From: Eukaryota sp. TZLM1-RC
Taxonomy: Eukaryota > Metamonada: BaSk clade
DNA: 64,000 nucleotides
Assembly (NCBI GenBank): GCA_040285825.1
Contig: JAUPSS010000008.1
Coordinates: 930,001-994,000, forward strand
Direction: 5' to 3'
Shown here in pieces: positions 58,101 to 61,766 of this stretch (position 1 is its first letter; each line of letters opens with the position of its first letter). A program made the position numbers and the translations under genes. The notes under the pieces are model-generated. The model worked only from the letters and a program-made list of their open reading frames with translations. It was not told the DNA's origin and made no database searches.

Positions 58101-58826
58101 GTTGTTGGTATTAGTTTAGAACCTAGAGTAATTCCAATTGAAACCAAAGACTACTTGCCATTAATTCTGACTGTGGTAGCTTTTGGAGGAGGGCTCTTTT
58201 TTGTTTACTTTTTGGCTCGCCAATTCAGCAAGTTAAAATTAAAAATGAGATTATCAAAAGATATGGATTCTGTCATCAAGACAAAGGCTTCCAAGTTAAC
58301 AGAATTACAGGATTCATCTAATCCAACAGTTGCATTCCCTCTTAATTCTGATGCTCTCTCTCTATTTCCCAATCTCTCGACATGGTATGCCTCCAATAAA
58401 CACTCAATCAGTAGAAGTAGATCTAATTCTCAATCTACTTTACCTTCATTACCTAGTCTCTCAAGAAATCGTTCTTCGCATAAGGTTTCCTTTGCACAGT
58501 CTTCAAACAGTTCCTCCCAATCCAAGCTCTCCACAAGTACTTCGAAACCTGCGTTGAAGAAATTACCTCCCTTGCCCACTGTGGGTCAAGGATCGAGGCA
58601 CGCAGTTTCTTTGAGCAAAACAGTTGATACTACTGGAAGAGAATCAGCAGCAGAGGTGTCGAAAACTCTGCCTCCTGTCCGCAATGCCCAAAACAGGCTC
58701 AAGAGAGCATCCAATCTTCTTGGAGCACAAAGATCTGCTCTTAATCTTGATGCATTATCTCCATCTAATAATTCTGAATTGCCAGGTGTTGTAGATTTGT
58801 TGAATAGTTTTGAATCTTCCAAGTAG
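34104..58826 (+). CDS. Giant 8240-residue membrane-anchored beta-helix surface protein
   Basis: One uninterrupted frame of 24.7 kb starts at the ATG at 34104 with a signal peptide (LLLAVYFLLVLDLCFASS) and ends TAG at 58826. Most of the chain consists of short beta-strand units rich in Ser, Thr, Gly, Asn and Val, with recurrent NYG, NNGT, SGSG and FNGD turns, as expected for parallel beta-helices. Inserted domains are an EGF-like pair near residues 1287-1345 (CSSNGVCDSGTCTCD), a LamG/concanavalin-like domain near 4510-4685 (WNFYSIVFDSGQFRTFVNG), and an EGF-like turn plus PSI-like domain near 7452-7525. A membrane span lies at about 8015-8038 (LILTVVAFGGGLFFVYFLA), followed by a basic, Ser-rich cytoplasmic tail of about 200 residues with proline motifs. 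It is probably an extracellular adhesin or coat protein. No intron is needed anywhere. Promoter space upstream is only 52 bp from a hAT-like repeat. Confidence 0.9.
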   Translation: MAAPRLLLAVYFLLVLDLCFASSKLEILSTFSVTGGDFGDSSAPCVEDELGVLDFTGGSSSSFNCYKLTVADGSSISSPLSFERHSALIVPVNATVELTGSNSRTFSESDSARPSSLIIHGTLKVTGSATFNVGIFTHLSESGSIEVDSGTLELNGGSSLYGNVVVSDSGTFETSGSDLHSIFGNVSGSGSVVFTSVVNFYGTLNLDPSGSTSVDGSDAELHLIGTDYIVDWLDDVLVAPVADIISFGESKPLEILNGALLNLTNHNVTISALLVTDGAVEVYGNVSFNSFEGLAGSIYNEGIVEFSPSSVLNIGESDSVFEFQGLGNYRLFSPTILNGGTLSISGDTFLGFHNTVDTSADTSITGDGKLVFEKDSIVEFTNDVDISCLLINYGFVLIDSLDCSFGHGENHANITLTENSVLSIGSLIDPFTFSHSSFVVETGSSTILATIGSLIVQGVLGVSTIGAESDGHFELWNGGFNYYDLKVNQSPTLLLTKEPNLSCLYGTIELNGFNLSVESVLFGDEEDCSIVGDGALVVVNNDFTWPRGTLGPGVSLEFAEACTSSISGSVGLSIMDDCLITNHGSLTIDCPSLTVTSESLFVLFNTGSLTLRRGNLVSSGGTVPRIHSTGSLSKISTNAQNVYWKVLHNNTETASFGGIVHFREDSEIYSPISISNNFDMRAKVTLHGDISGSGTLRCFSDCWINNSVVTTTLYVGSNSDLNCYGCHIQNSDQPTFASSHTANLVLGDGALFDNYDHYTGIISYNHLIVRKMGDNKPSVINKLQRFYSHPAVTIEEGTVLEINHLPNDDKLQRGSLVGGGTLVFNSETIFDTSDSRIGLEVTAIFNDGGLLERGKVEQCSSCDFVVNHGTFRFGVSGIISSLENGRFIIIESAASAERPTHLADLSDYNLIVYGNLDFGSSLTLSPINPSFTVSNGTMKFSSLTLSQHATLITTNYFEVTGTLRLDDHSILGINSFDSSINTLNYLSSTSTFWVSLTSVSINSVQNSNFFSPSSIDISAYFGNFTLTRSSIAIEGEASVSGSSLSFDTDGTIEGFGSLTFNDSVSINSDCNIVGFPTLLFKKDSSCSSCSFTGSIALVSNSLFTFSGTSSFSSNSVMKGTDFDISPSSSIQIDGLFYISNSISVAGDLTLANPLVADSITVSFEGTITSPDVVLSGCDVNLNGGSLVTMLHLMNCDVYSISSSSITEFYLDSSSRLIIDVGSSTPLVTTSASWFAGSAEITLTETLSNDVTIPLVTGSIYGKLSDNLSTQGSYLEHSSSQLSLKTSICLNGCSSNGVCDSGTCTCDTGFAGNDCSLSTNCDGKGVDLLGHCYCIDDNYGTSCSSTSGSVTITALTGSIDWFNTNSWSTTTIPRVIDSVVIDNADSSVSLGDIAFVESIEISNGVLEVSNTGILVVNGHLLLNGGTLSGEGTIYLSPTASFDVSGGSLSVNTLIVPNSFNLNTNILVSGSTIITDSCTLDSGSFDLENSLLSCKTVSAINSVSLTGDSTIYSSSTLTSTSDLLIEPFLVLNQAVLGANSLFLNLITVLGSIDYNSNRLTIGGNGFLFDSKALGLGPFELSNFNGFLSSSFKLEAGSLSARDSSFTWSRLESPVLFHLISCTIDFALPTVTELAKVESIDSTISAVSLTASEVFLNASTLSSPVLSTPLFTGYDSAVSSSFGLITSFNSHKTTLDGFNNIDILSVGHFVSNADYLFAETVSLAPDSVFEIDGEFEFLGPVSISGNVSFICTPSSKLIINALSIVTLTNADLCFSDCNVLFYGQITASNSILSGSAVFTGDGLIDANLSTLDGADLVFDGSRFVQAASINIKNNVHFIDTSLNNLSITTENPSLVEFTECKGVASLLELDGKVSGDYIQTESLVLNINSEIEGITLDVNVLTTVNNPSVALASESTLLTFDLTHTLPDLTITGPDESLLVVHNDLTLPASSFLNLDIPSVLGDVSVGDSVVIFNKDAVLNRKLSIGTGSNVTINSKLSIVDGEMSGVGDLFVNGDLEVLNSIFSIVGTISLSPSSALLVDDHSDCTVTTINIDDATAEFGTHCIINNLYSISATININELVLLYVTESTLLTDSKFIGEGFGFFYNSIDITTDLTVTATSLSFANSSVLFNGDLTLASAATLTFDSSSVVTVSSAEFTQSDGDSKLVINGHVDVTSPSFSFSNNLFGYGVLNFISTDLSLSGSGIFDGNLSMSDGSIDIVSPSSHIFVGSFVTFGSTSFTVTSGSVEIGGEFEHLNSLILNGGDLLLTVLNPSPGCSMVSINNDAELRISMPVEFADLVLSDTAKLTGTNRLKIYNSFHFNGGSISLTTLHLPSTSQFNLETTTTKSISGCNIFNNGTINFISGSIDSCSNSIIDSSGTLQTLSSAFTMTVSTSCVVINRNLIDIPTSSSLSFGFRMENLDVVTVDGSLSLRGGGFTTNSMSSYLGSSIDHFSNTFTYLNTSSTDYQGSVKVSSGHVQVIGNLTSTEEVEVADGTLTLKPITASSDVHFLVSGGELSIPFNLSLTQITATAGRISVDSTLDLANLITSGGTISGDGVVNVLSVSQTSSTTYSSLKMNVLDYIVLQGGTLSGSSSFELVINQDARLIDSYSSSGSISGTTCSLVNLGNITTSSTFSISFSIVNYGDLNVVSSTLTVSRSVNNYGNITIEEPSTLSLTGVDHFNYGLISTYGSLSLSSTLVNYCPGIVHASPSGSISGSFDNRCELKVQCPAAFEVGSGDTFEVNYPVDVCSLRIVSTGSVEVNSQLIVREDLEVIHGTLTNNAHIEVGNDFNFLRGTLNGDGFTFVNETLLFDSTSTKTLQDSHRFIVSNQALWSSGQITITSHEASIIVMKGAVFTIDADSSTLTTSTSSNTEARIINYGTLTKVGSNANNNYFAIDNHGLVLVEAGILRFYSGGLSTGNYSIYTGSTLDLRSDTFYFSRESVVEGDGSLIFNSGASELYGYLDMASVTVSGATLNLYPSLVFSPRMYNDVVLSITSGNCNLVELYNYTMINVHVSSSGTFTLSNSFIDIEQFTINNEVRGNGRIDINDLMEVSNSADINGNLYFKILNELKVDSTNNVVIHNTIIDIIGEFHYIRGNVFTDHSVWNNYGTTLFEQTHTMSCSSSSGHFYNYGLVIGSSSNTATVNIFFHNHGLVEVHSGTLNLGLTDSQQFDTQSTGEFVVSESCTLGLSIRTYTESCLIHGEGNVDFIQRYPSQFYGVYNISGSTTIDAQDNSGTFLFIPHEPFLNLVDSVFKYNVTARVLNLGQSVTVTRSLLNVSNHEIHIPHLTINNENGRFGFESTVFVDHVSVTGNGTFVGTRGVLSVNESFTATTGQVEGVTVDLGELSVSDISISSNALVLDNAHLLVRGHLTTNIRHFNVDGSSITIATTGTLHLDCIGYCNIQSSHGTTGKVSNYGALLIDSTSNFFMRVPLELFSGSFYNVTSGTHDWLDDVVDYGSTIFIGSSVNFWARNGHLQSSRRFVKLGGNFINTNRFAIHRTTAQITANFYSSGFIYSFHDRPVSSSITQLNSDGNIGHVNFCGRLSLSGVGFMESITFHSAWPTSSYNCLSSNDNYLSGNPNFLTVLNDFNYRNGTIEFSSIDSTLVLGGTSYFGQSSYLNELHFNRGSLMVNGTGEYQRNLNFNIEEDAKLINLRSGSFTVSGGTNRHFQSNNNPGFIINYGTWIDEPSSSILQYQVDFHNFGLFEKRGSVISRIHTLRNFTNHANATLEIYSSILCFDGSSAIHGTVEAIGGQLSFYNKVHTFHWDSTLLGSTDSITLESGDLFFYGTVDLTNGLDIFLVNSGTLHWKAHTAILGSGSVRVNDGTVYVNTTLEGIPTFLVVGGLLDFGSTKPQIRHSILSGGTVRSGSDVFVVDEFIFAGGDFYSYGHMIVEAKSTVSFDVASDNLATVSELRILNYGRVLFNGGQSVGSHSLLVNHNLFETVSSDGNFVLPIHNFGYLNQTTASSTSYLSDRVTNYNTITSVDGTLKLNGGVTNYGGFVVYPAAVLDFSDGDTSLFEGTTLAGSGDVFFSGGYVDVLCPPLDVEIDILFINGGTVNFHCSEFTFTDLLLSDGALHVANRMTVSRTFFLSGGLLSDVGTLTTPDLQVDSPSTKEISSTTIKVLDTGLVAEGTLIARDGAIINNTASSLFTFTGNEFSEIVDGGGVRSELINDGTIVKDTTPSPVIVGVYLDNFGLVESNFGNISFAGGSNHFGEFKANQDAILSLSGGAHELLPDALVSGDGTFSIDGVAEVQCRNNFYMGDDSVVYQTGGISVFDSGFDVSNDQTLFHLKDGTMRFIGSDGSMSVSSLLIEGGKLYVPAELTVRSDVDQTGGLFSTSGITEIQGTYTLNTGEVSGSGTLNVDGHFNWYNGLFSGQGATNFFSSSEWVSAGMKEIDERFVENFGDITIFDGHIYGSRGAIFINAPNATIDLGNVDWLVNEGTALIRNFGNITKEDFLIEHSNGFCYSPRLHGKFSPYSDSSNLFVNDYVLNLINGVFTVDGIRDTSFNSGLSITGWTRREFRNDSTLEYRGSFGYSDLLRVGFSDSYLYSDPDSLWFYGDVVHSSYQTELESASINSKLNDITLSATNDHDSWNFYSIVFDSGQFRTFVNGEPVSSEILSGSFPVSTNQTLEIGDFESMFELEKLRVYERPLSSPEIYNIYTAELSELENNLPIVTNTEDGLIGYYTFADPNLPFTALGHCDTLSPPGSVNTRYSRTRIEWVIENRETIAANNGSVEFLGGGASTGLLSSLSTGSFLFGNERVTLAGRIDTAEAIVIDSGDHEIRTDMRVVILQEGGTLRLTPRVTPCPEPGDEIVAPKIVLDGGELIVPRPLDPSKNCYHLQELTIFSGTLTCQGDLTVLDFMHMHDGFANVDGALTVNTEFLLYGGVVDGVGQITSTHHLDWADGIIKGAGGSLVLYNNVTISSDGDRILEQRHVTIKPDTIFSWDYGNWTMLGGPVIDNYGTMLLNKEFLVLESPPNTSPPVLKNYHQIVINSQEAFIYLYIDNTADAELVVTTGETYMLTGGTLRGQLYTAYNASLIFPSVGDSSSRVYFAENSWLVGQGTVLFDGSDIDAYGVFNMTGDAAKIIARNGNVWFRPSSLIASTAPLIVDGADVDFSGGVHTVTNIIVLDGNVYIDADFTVTMNLQLYGGKFELDGDLEVVDGTFSLYGGTIGGMSDIVLRDTVNSTWSCTSDTSGGVFVGYGVTRVFGTIFIEGECPKAWSRRRIRLYGDSYWSGGYIDATEDGSLLVRAGATLHSLNQNSISMDGAFRNDGTVYAYDSLDVISQVIADANSVFAAYNGTSRFLDGGQLPGTIFLDHNTELVFLSGLFHMDRSALFIGNGTIYFEDSYCTFLGKVESMEVIVNGGNVAFRAPAVLDNCHSQLLINEGDVSFEMSETRNVIDVCVLSITGGSVLQRWGLDLFVQDLFTITGGQFEILGQVVSGSHGSFNFFDGIITGSGYTTVYGSSNWTCTEFRGNEGNSLFYDEVFIYDFCPKKIDQRTLSFYDLASWSDGHLALSNRATLDCRGTFSVNQDNFITDHRPQPDHYSQVRVESQLDVVFQLRVDAYFVNVHKTLISEGIELTLTGGGEFYGTLSGELDSLVTLNQGHFTAHPESRFIDALNIKLTETAVTDLRGFMNITGSISIDDGELNLFYQSEWAPSVYLYIYGGLVNVQREIFDIYLVTASSFIISGGRLHIHDDVLFRLNGFLNSTGGRISTGEFSSSTFYDFNFIDGLIDGRRGNVIVENVFNYWKGRMEGSMYEGDGAVTVTGLLNILGTDPKVVEDRHLILSGNGTWFDSDLEFSGQARFIIDSSGYLTVELENSRSFKGNNVNPRFVNRGVLNVTTNSELLSFEGTSEHLGLSVFYGNVDFISRNHLFSQNLLINEHSVLTFKGGVSDFQSSSFTNSFGHLIIQSGTVSFSGLVVSNSSSIFRISGGSVNFVSNAIFNNELSSVLTIENGAVNIPPSSSPLVDHLLLTGGDFSVDGQLQVSQSLTMQDVADFNGDGNVKLLNTSYFAWNGGHFSGGNGHLDSFGHVSINTVSSTGFWQLLIHNFGELRGTDVNFNSNGRIIVQDSATFNVSCADCALNHVDSQALEIFGTLNVLSSTNFNLFGFTSHLNSFILFSNTVSTIVFDSSHSGFVKIIDTVLSLDGPSNTHQVSSSGVYSIEESSELLIDSTDVLLKGLVNSTGDGRFVITNGFISFTDQGEFYGSQPLLLQQSLLSVPDVHSNGVVNLISADDSLIEVYGTLTITNKTYSTGALWLSLSDHSSISILGGSQFTDSIVSGIGVFTNHGHLHSISLSFGGKIVSKTDLTLNANDELNLFNNATFNDASNNAWIKIKNGGTVQTITESGSETAFIQRVSVEEGQFTVDTNTNVCVFHQLSGVVSINPSNQLDITCNSHLEGGLLTGGGYLLGNISFNLAESSILALDTIMDVSLDSDLSVETGTLELLPGFKQLNDQVALVVDNGSLFKLSICDSSQAAIQNLLIINGTVLNTCPAFVNHLVLNGVDAKFIDEGGVLVNNFNGSGGVVNISETVFTITNLAECHNFTLYSSSNSPIVSMVDFSVFDHCHLNSPISAPLINTQTHNSLITFGEYFSIWDNTQIEITVGELLVDPTQSMFNLSDVKVSNYGNASILSGISLQSSKFEVDSNGVLNIGFSSNVSSIELIVNDASITNHGRVESDSATLTDSVVSGNGNLDLVDAYFGSNVEFRSQFVEILQNGDLLSPMTIDLFDSTFTVGSSSTFSLDEQASFATNGDSLLIINGQMDISADLRVEQIEVDGLVTISSGTTTIHGPSLNKGSYSIGFGGVVDFTSNSHILVSDNQCLQNMGTLIFSSTINLNCTIDHSSSSELSILGTLNILSGGSIENPNSNVHNQGILSINSTISPVITSLSLGTSSTTFGSLLFCVDQLSLLSGQLIGSHVLVNHYTQWDSSLLIDSFLEINDFDLVNSITKNLTNSTIKTLGLVQVSNGAVFADTTSSFVVSSSSTIDFVECSTISSASSSNDFVFILYGTLLHDGDCTTRISNSLFKAGSQSTISLGTIILDSLGDVYGNFAVDSSLYFEHGIFNVNGSIDGSGQLNGHHSYTLFDTVPSISSIYLDNSLFNFATTTTNLGYYDSSSSVSQFIGAVSFVHLNCLDSQLAFTDATASSNQFDNNDCFFNLTNSDYSLLTDFSLNSPLTITGNGTFDVDSGVSIIWSSGDFIINDSATLLIQDQASIISSCSVCNFFSTQLAYIDNYGLLNFESSTDVYVEPFIRNLNDIYLCRTKFEPSKFGFINNGTINSCSTHDSTIVLSSSQVDFISPISFNGLVINNGANTTINHGFDVPLLVSGGSVTVNEGVVINQQVTVDISCEDFAVDEYTLHQDDFWDNYCFAQGFYMMNDTQFDVVEIQRGLISAQGEVFVNAIFKQTESSLVHVADNSTIYLIPGPFYRQVGFISGFGFIELLNGWCNWQGCHCDYGWVAMDCSVTCTNFTTCDTCTSISYCGWGAEADLCEVAQDDGTPANVDFQDWYHGSCEGCTLLNEEAISSENISIGVSSGSRGIMFQIAVPYVRNSWTWYLDFTQFNNGTDSITSSSQCSNKDPSAMNSLDRSLFNRSAPHALLTASLNNDYYPAFSHTNIWSQYALSCSLIGLELLIDPLDLFQCTHSSGEYQVDIVPYDDTPFIDVQGNLYAQLISPDLTGNEPDSLSTFDHAEFWFQYTVSVTKFELWGQCDSSRNCLTRHPFPIGNVLSTWTVDGDQVSLTIEFSTSADLAELLATPFNNSMDLERKSRSSYKLESLSPVTSSETFQFFGNYLVKSNEDSVLFSFKVGMARLGSPFDSKSITGVFVSNNSPSNIAEATSVDRSSFYPGPYFTGDYLYVRSFVELSSDLMVITDNMKLSTSIKGAYLCRNSRPVVYEPKDGHYGCLSSTGEPLDETLSIIHDFEADEFFVVEFFETNSELANLIVSTANKNSHLLVNGFSFVSPDIQEGGIYYLHVDTVVENSIDNTPISINSVVGISLEPRVIPIETKDYLPLILTVVAFGGGLFFVYFLARQFSKLKLKMRLSKDMDSVIKTKASKLTELQDSSNPTVAFPLNSDALSLFPNLSTWYASNKHSISRSRSNSQSTLPSLPSLSRNRSSHKVSFAQSSNSSSQSKLSTSTSKPALKKLPPLPTVGQGSRHAVSLSKTVDTTGRESAAEVSKTLPPVRNAQNRLKRASNLLGAQRSALNLDALSPSNNSELPGVVDLLNSFESSK

Positions 58827-59852
58827 TTTTTGTACATTAAATTTTATAAATTTTTGTTTAATATTAATGTGTTTTCTTTTATTTAATTAAAAATAGGGCC
58901 AAAAATCAACTGATTGGTTTTCCACAAATACAGACTAATGGTTGTTTACTCTGGCGTTTTGTTGTGCAGCAGTTCATCTTATTGTTATTGTTTATTGTTA
59001 ATAGCGTTAAATGTACTTTGTTGTATGCTCAACAAAATGAAAGTTTACCTTGGTCACTCTTTATGTTGCTAAACTGTTGAACAAGGTTTTTTAACAACCA
59101 AACTTTCTGACTTTTACTTGTGAATACTAGATTCACAATGAGACAGAAATAAGATATAAAGACGCCAAAATTGTTGAAGTTCTTCGTGCTTTTACTTAAA
59201 TGTAATTTTGAGTTGTACACTAGATTTCAACTGGAATAATAAGGGTTGCTGAGTGACGTTCATACGACGTGTGACAAACGACGTTAATTCTATATCAAAT
59301 ACTTCTCGGTCATTACAGTGTGCCTGAAAGCATTATCTAACGAAGAACGATAAGTTTTTAACTTGGAACAATTTAAAGCATTTGACCTAAGGTGAGCTGT
59401 GGTGAATTAGAACAAATACATGTTTCTTTTAATAAAAGTTGATCAATGATAATATCAGACATAATCTCATTTTGTTACAAAAGTTTCGTTTTAGACAATA
59501 TGATGATCTGTTCCTCGCACAAAACATTTCATAATGCTAGTGAATGAAGATCTTGGTCTAGGACAGCTGAGTTGCAGAAATATTGAAAAGGATCACGATG
59601 TTTTCCCTAATCACTCAATGGCAATATTCCCGAAAAGATATATTTAAATTTAAAATACACTCTTCGAACAATACGGAAACGACTGACTGGAATGTATGAA
59701 AATCATCGATCCTGATAGAAACAAATGTAGCTCGACTGTTTTAAATCAAGATCTCCACTCATTGAAAAATTCTTTGTTAGAAGGAAATTGATAACATCTC
59801 TTCTTGGATCATAATTAAAGTGCTTCTGTCCTATCCATTCACTGCCATCAGC
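58827..59852. other. Intergenic, contains one small Fanzor fragment
   Basis: Apart from the fragment at 59065-59130, AT-rich sequence with no supported gene. Confidence 0.55.
59065..59130 (-). pseudogene. Fragment of the exonuclease-Fanzor family
   Basis: The minus strand encodes WLLKNLVQQFSN, matching WLLKSLVQQFGN of copy A (30740-30800) and WLLKNLVQKFGN of copy B. DNA similarity spans about 60 bp. No other part of the gene is present, so it is a relic of a third insertion. Confidence 0.7.
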
Positions 59853-60851
59853 ATGGGTTTTCTTTTCTTTGGGAGATCCTCTTCTCCCAACCTCCAGGAT
59901 AGTTTAGGTAATAACTGTACAAAATTATGCAGGTCTCTTCGATTAAATCCTGTACCATTACTCAACATCATATCTGAACTGTCTTATGAACACTTTCAAA
60001 CCTTAGCTGATTTCATCTTTGATGTTGTTTTTGCTGATTGCACACTTGACTTTGACACTATTGAATCATCCCAGCCATTTCTAGACTTTTGCCTAACTTT
60101 GTTTGACACTGAAATCTGTGCATCCCCTGAATCCTTCCTTAGATCAAACACTGTGGCCTCAAAACTTCTCTCCCGCTTCTTTTCATCTCCTTCAATCAAT
60201 TCCTTCCTAGCACGGGCTCTCTCACCCATCATACATGAACTCTCAACTGACCAAGATCCCGACTACATTTACCTAGCTGAACGTGTAATCTCTCTCATCC
60301 ACAGTCCCCATAATCTCGCTAGTATTTCCCCTTGTGTTGTGTACCTTGCTCAAGGGATACGTAAATTGTTAATTAAGTATCGGGTAACAGAAAACAGAAG
60401 AATTGCTCTATTTGGTGCTTTTGTCTTTCTTCGATACGTGAACCCTGGACTCTTGTTCAGTAATTTTAGTATAAAAGAGGATTCAGATAAGGATCTTCGC
60501 CAAAAAAAAGTTAAGTTGTGTAAAGTTTTGCAATTGGTAGCCAATACTGAAAAGACTCAATCCACTACTCTTTCTAAACATGGAGATGTTGATGTAGAAA
60601 AGGTAAAAGAACTACAATCGTTGTTGACTGGGCTTCTTGTCGATCTTGTTAACCAAGAGATTGATTACGACACTACAGTTGCCTCTGGAGCATTGGTTTC
60701 AGCCAGCAAAGTGGCCGATTTTCTGACGTTTTGTCATCTTTTTAATCGTCAATTACCAAAGAATTTGGTAAAGTTTTTACCCTCTTTAAGAATGCTTAAC
60801 AAGCTAAGAAAGGGTAACTTGAACACCAATGTTAGGTTGAACTTAATGTAG
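59853..60851 (+). CDS. RasGAP-domain protein
   Basis: RasGAPs speed GTP hydrolysis by Ras-type GTPases. The ATG at 59853 gives 332 residues, almost all of it the GAP domain. The block ESFLRSNTVASKLLSRFF holds Arg97 at the position of the arginine finger, and GAFVFLRYVNPGLLF (about 187-201) is the FLR block that stabilises it. Both hallmarks look functional. Nothing else (C2, PH, SH2) is present in this frame; additional exons upstream cannot be excluded. Ends TAG. Confidence 0.88.
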   Translation: MGFLFFGRSSSPNLQDSLGNNCTKLCRSLRLNPVPLLNIISELSYEHFQTLADFIFDVVFADCTLDFDTIESSQPFLDFCLTLFDTEICASPESFLRSNTVASKLLSRFFSSPSINSFLARALSPIIHELSTDQDPDYIYLAERVISLIHSPHNLASISPCVVYLAQGIRKLLIKYRVTENRRIALFGAFVFLRYVNPGLLFSNFSIKEDSDKDLRQKKVKLCKVLQLVANTEKTQSTTLSKHGDVDVEKVKELQSLLTGLLVDLVNQEIDYDTTVASGALVSASKVADFLTFCHLFNRQLPKNLVKFLPSLRMLNKLRKGNLNTNVRLNLM

Positions 60852-61565
60852 ATTTCTCTTGTATTTTAGTTTCTGTATAAATTTAAAATTATTTAATTTA
60901 TTAACTTATTATTGTTCATTGCTTCAAACATCAACTATGATTTTTGATGATCATTATCAGTATTAGTTTCAAGTTATTTCTTTTGAGTGGCAAACATTAT
61001 ATAAAATAGACATTAAAATTGGTAGTTAAAACTATGGTGTGATCCCTCCTTCCACTGTTTCCAAGAATGTTGTCATTAAAAGTGTAGTCTCATTGAAGGG
61101 AAGATGGACCAATTATTAGGTGTCAAAAATTTCTCCCTTATGGCCAAAAAATGCTCATTAGTCTATTTGAATCAATTTCTGTTGAAAAAAAAGAAAAAAA
61201 AACACAATGACATGAACCCAAACTATTATTTCAATGGTAAAACTTTCACCTACAATAAAGACCATGTACAAAAATCAACAATACTGTATTTGAAAACAAT
61301 TTGAAATTCTAATTCATATACAAAAAAGAGTACCGTGTGTTTGCTGAGGATGTCCCTACACGGTATCGGAAGAAGAATCAAACTAAAGGTAAACAAACCA
61401 TATGTATAGCAATATTTTTCATTTTGATTGGAATTTCCATTGTACCCCCATTTTCTCCAATGTTTCGTCAATCGCTTCTCATGTTGATCTTTGTTTCCAT
61501 CTCCATTCGCATCCCACACCCCCACTACGACTACTTCCACCACCACACCACCACTGTAATTTGTT
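60852..61565. other. Intergenic, no gene seen
   Basis: A short frame at 61104-61304 and the left part of one at 61337-61693 have no recognisable features. An A-rich run (AAAAAAAAGAAAAAAAA) lies near 61185-61200. Confidence 0.5.
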
Positions 61566-61752
61566 CATTTACTGATCCCTTATTTACTGTTGATAATTCA
61601 GAGGTTATTTTTGCTGAACAATCACTCATCATTCTCAAACTCTTGTTGGTAATAACAATGCAGATGTTACCTTCTCTAATTTTGATGTGCTAAATTCACA
61701 AGCTTCGGGAAATGTTAAATTAACCAATTCTAAATTTACTACAACTAAATAA
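61566..61752 (+). pseudogene. Fragment of a beta-helix surface-protein gene
   Basis: Two frames in turn give FTDPLFTVDNSEVIFAEQ and, after a shift near 61622, NNNADVTFSNFDVL and GNVKLTNSKFTTTK, ending TAA. The Ser/Asn/Thr beta-strand pattern is like the giant protein at 34104-58826 but I see no exact copy of it. It adjoins the 5' end of Fanzor copy B. Confidence 0.45.
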
Positions 61753-61766
61753 GGTCCTGCTAAGTT

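Noticed and set aside
59911-59935. A 25-nt GT...AG segment near the start of the RasGAP gene that could be an intron.
   Set aside because: The frame is open and sensible without splicing, and removing 25 nt would shift it out of the conserved RasGAP sequence.
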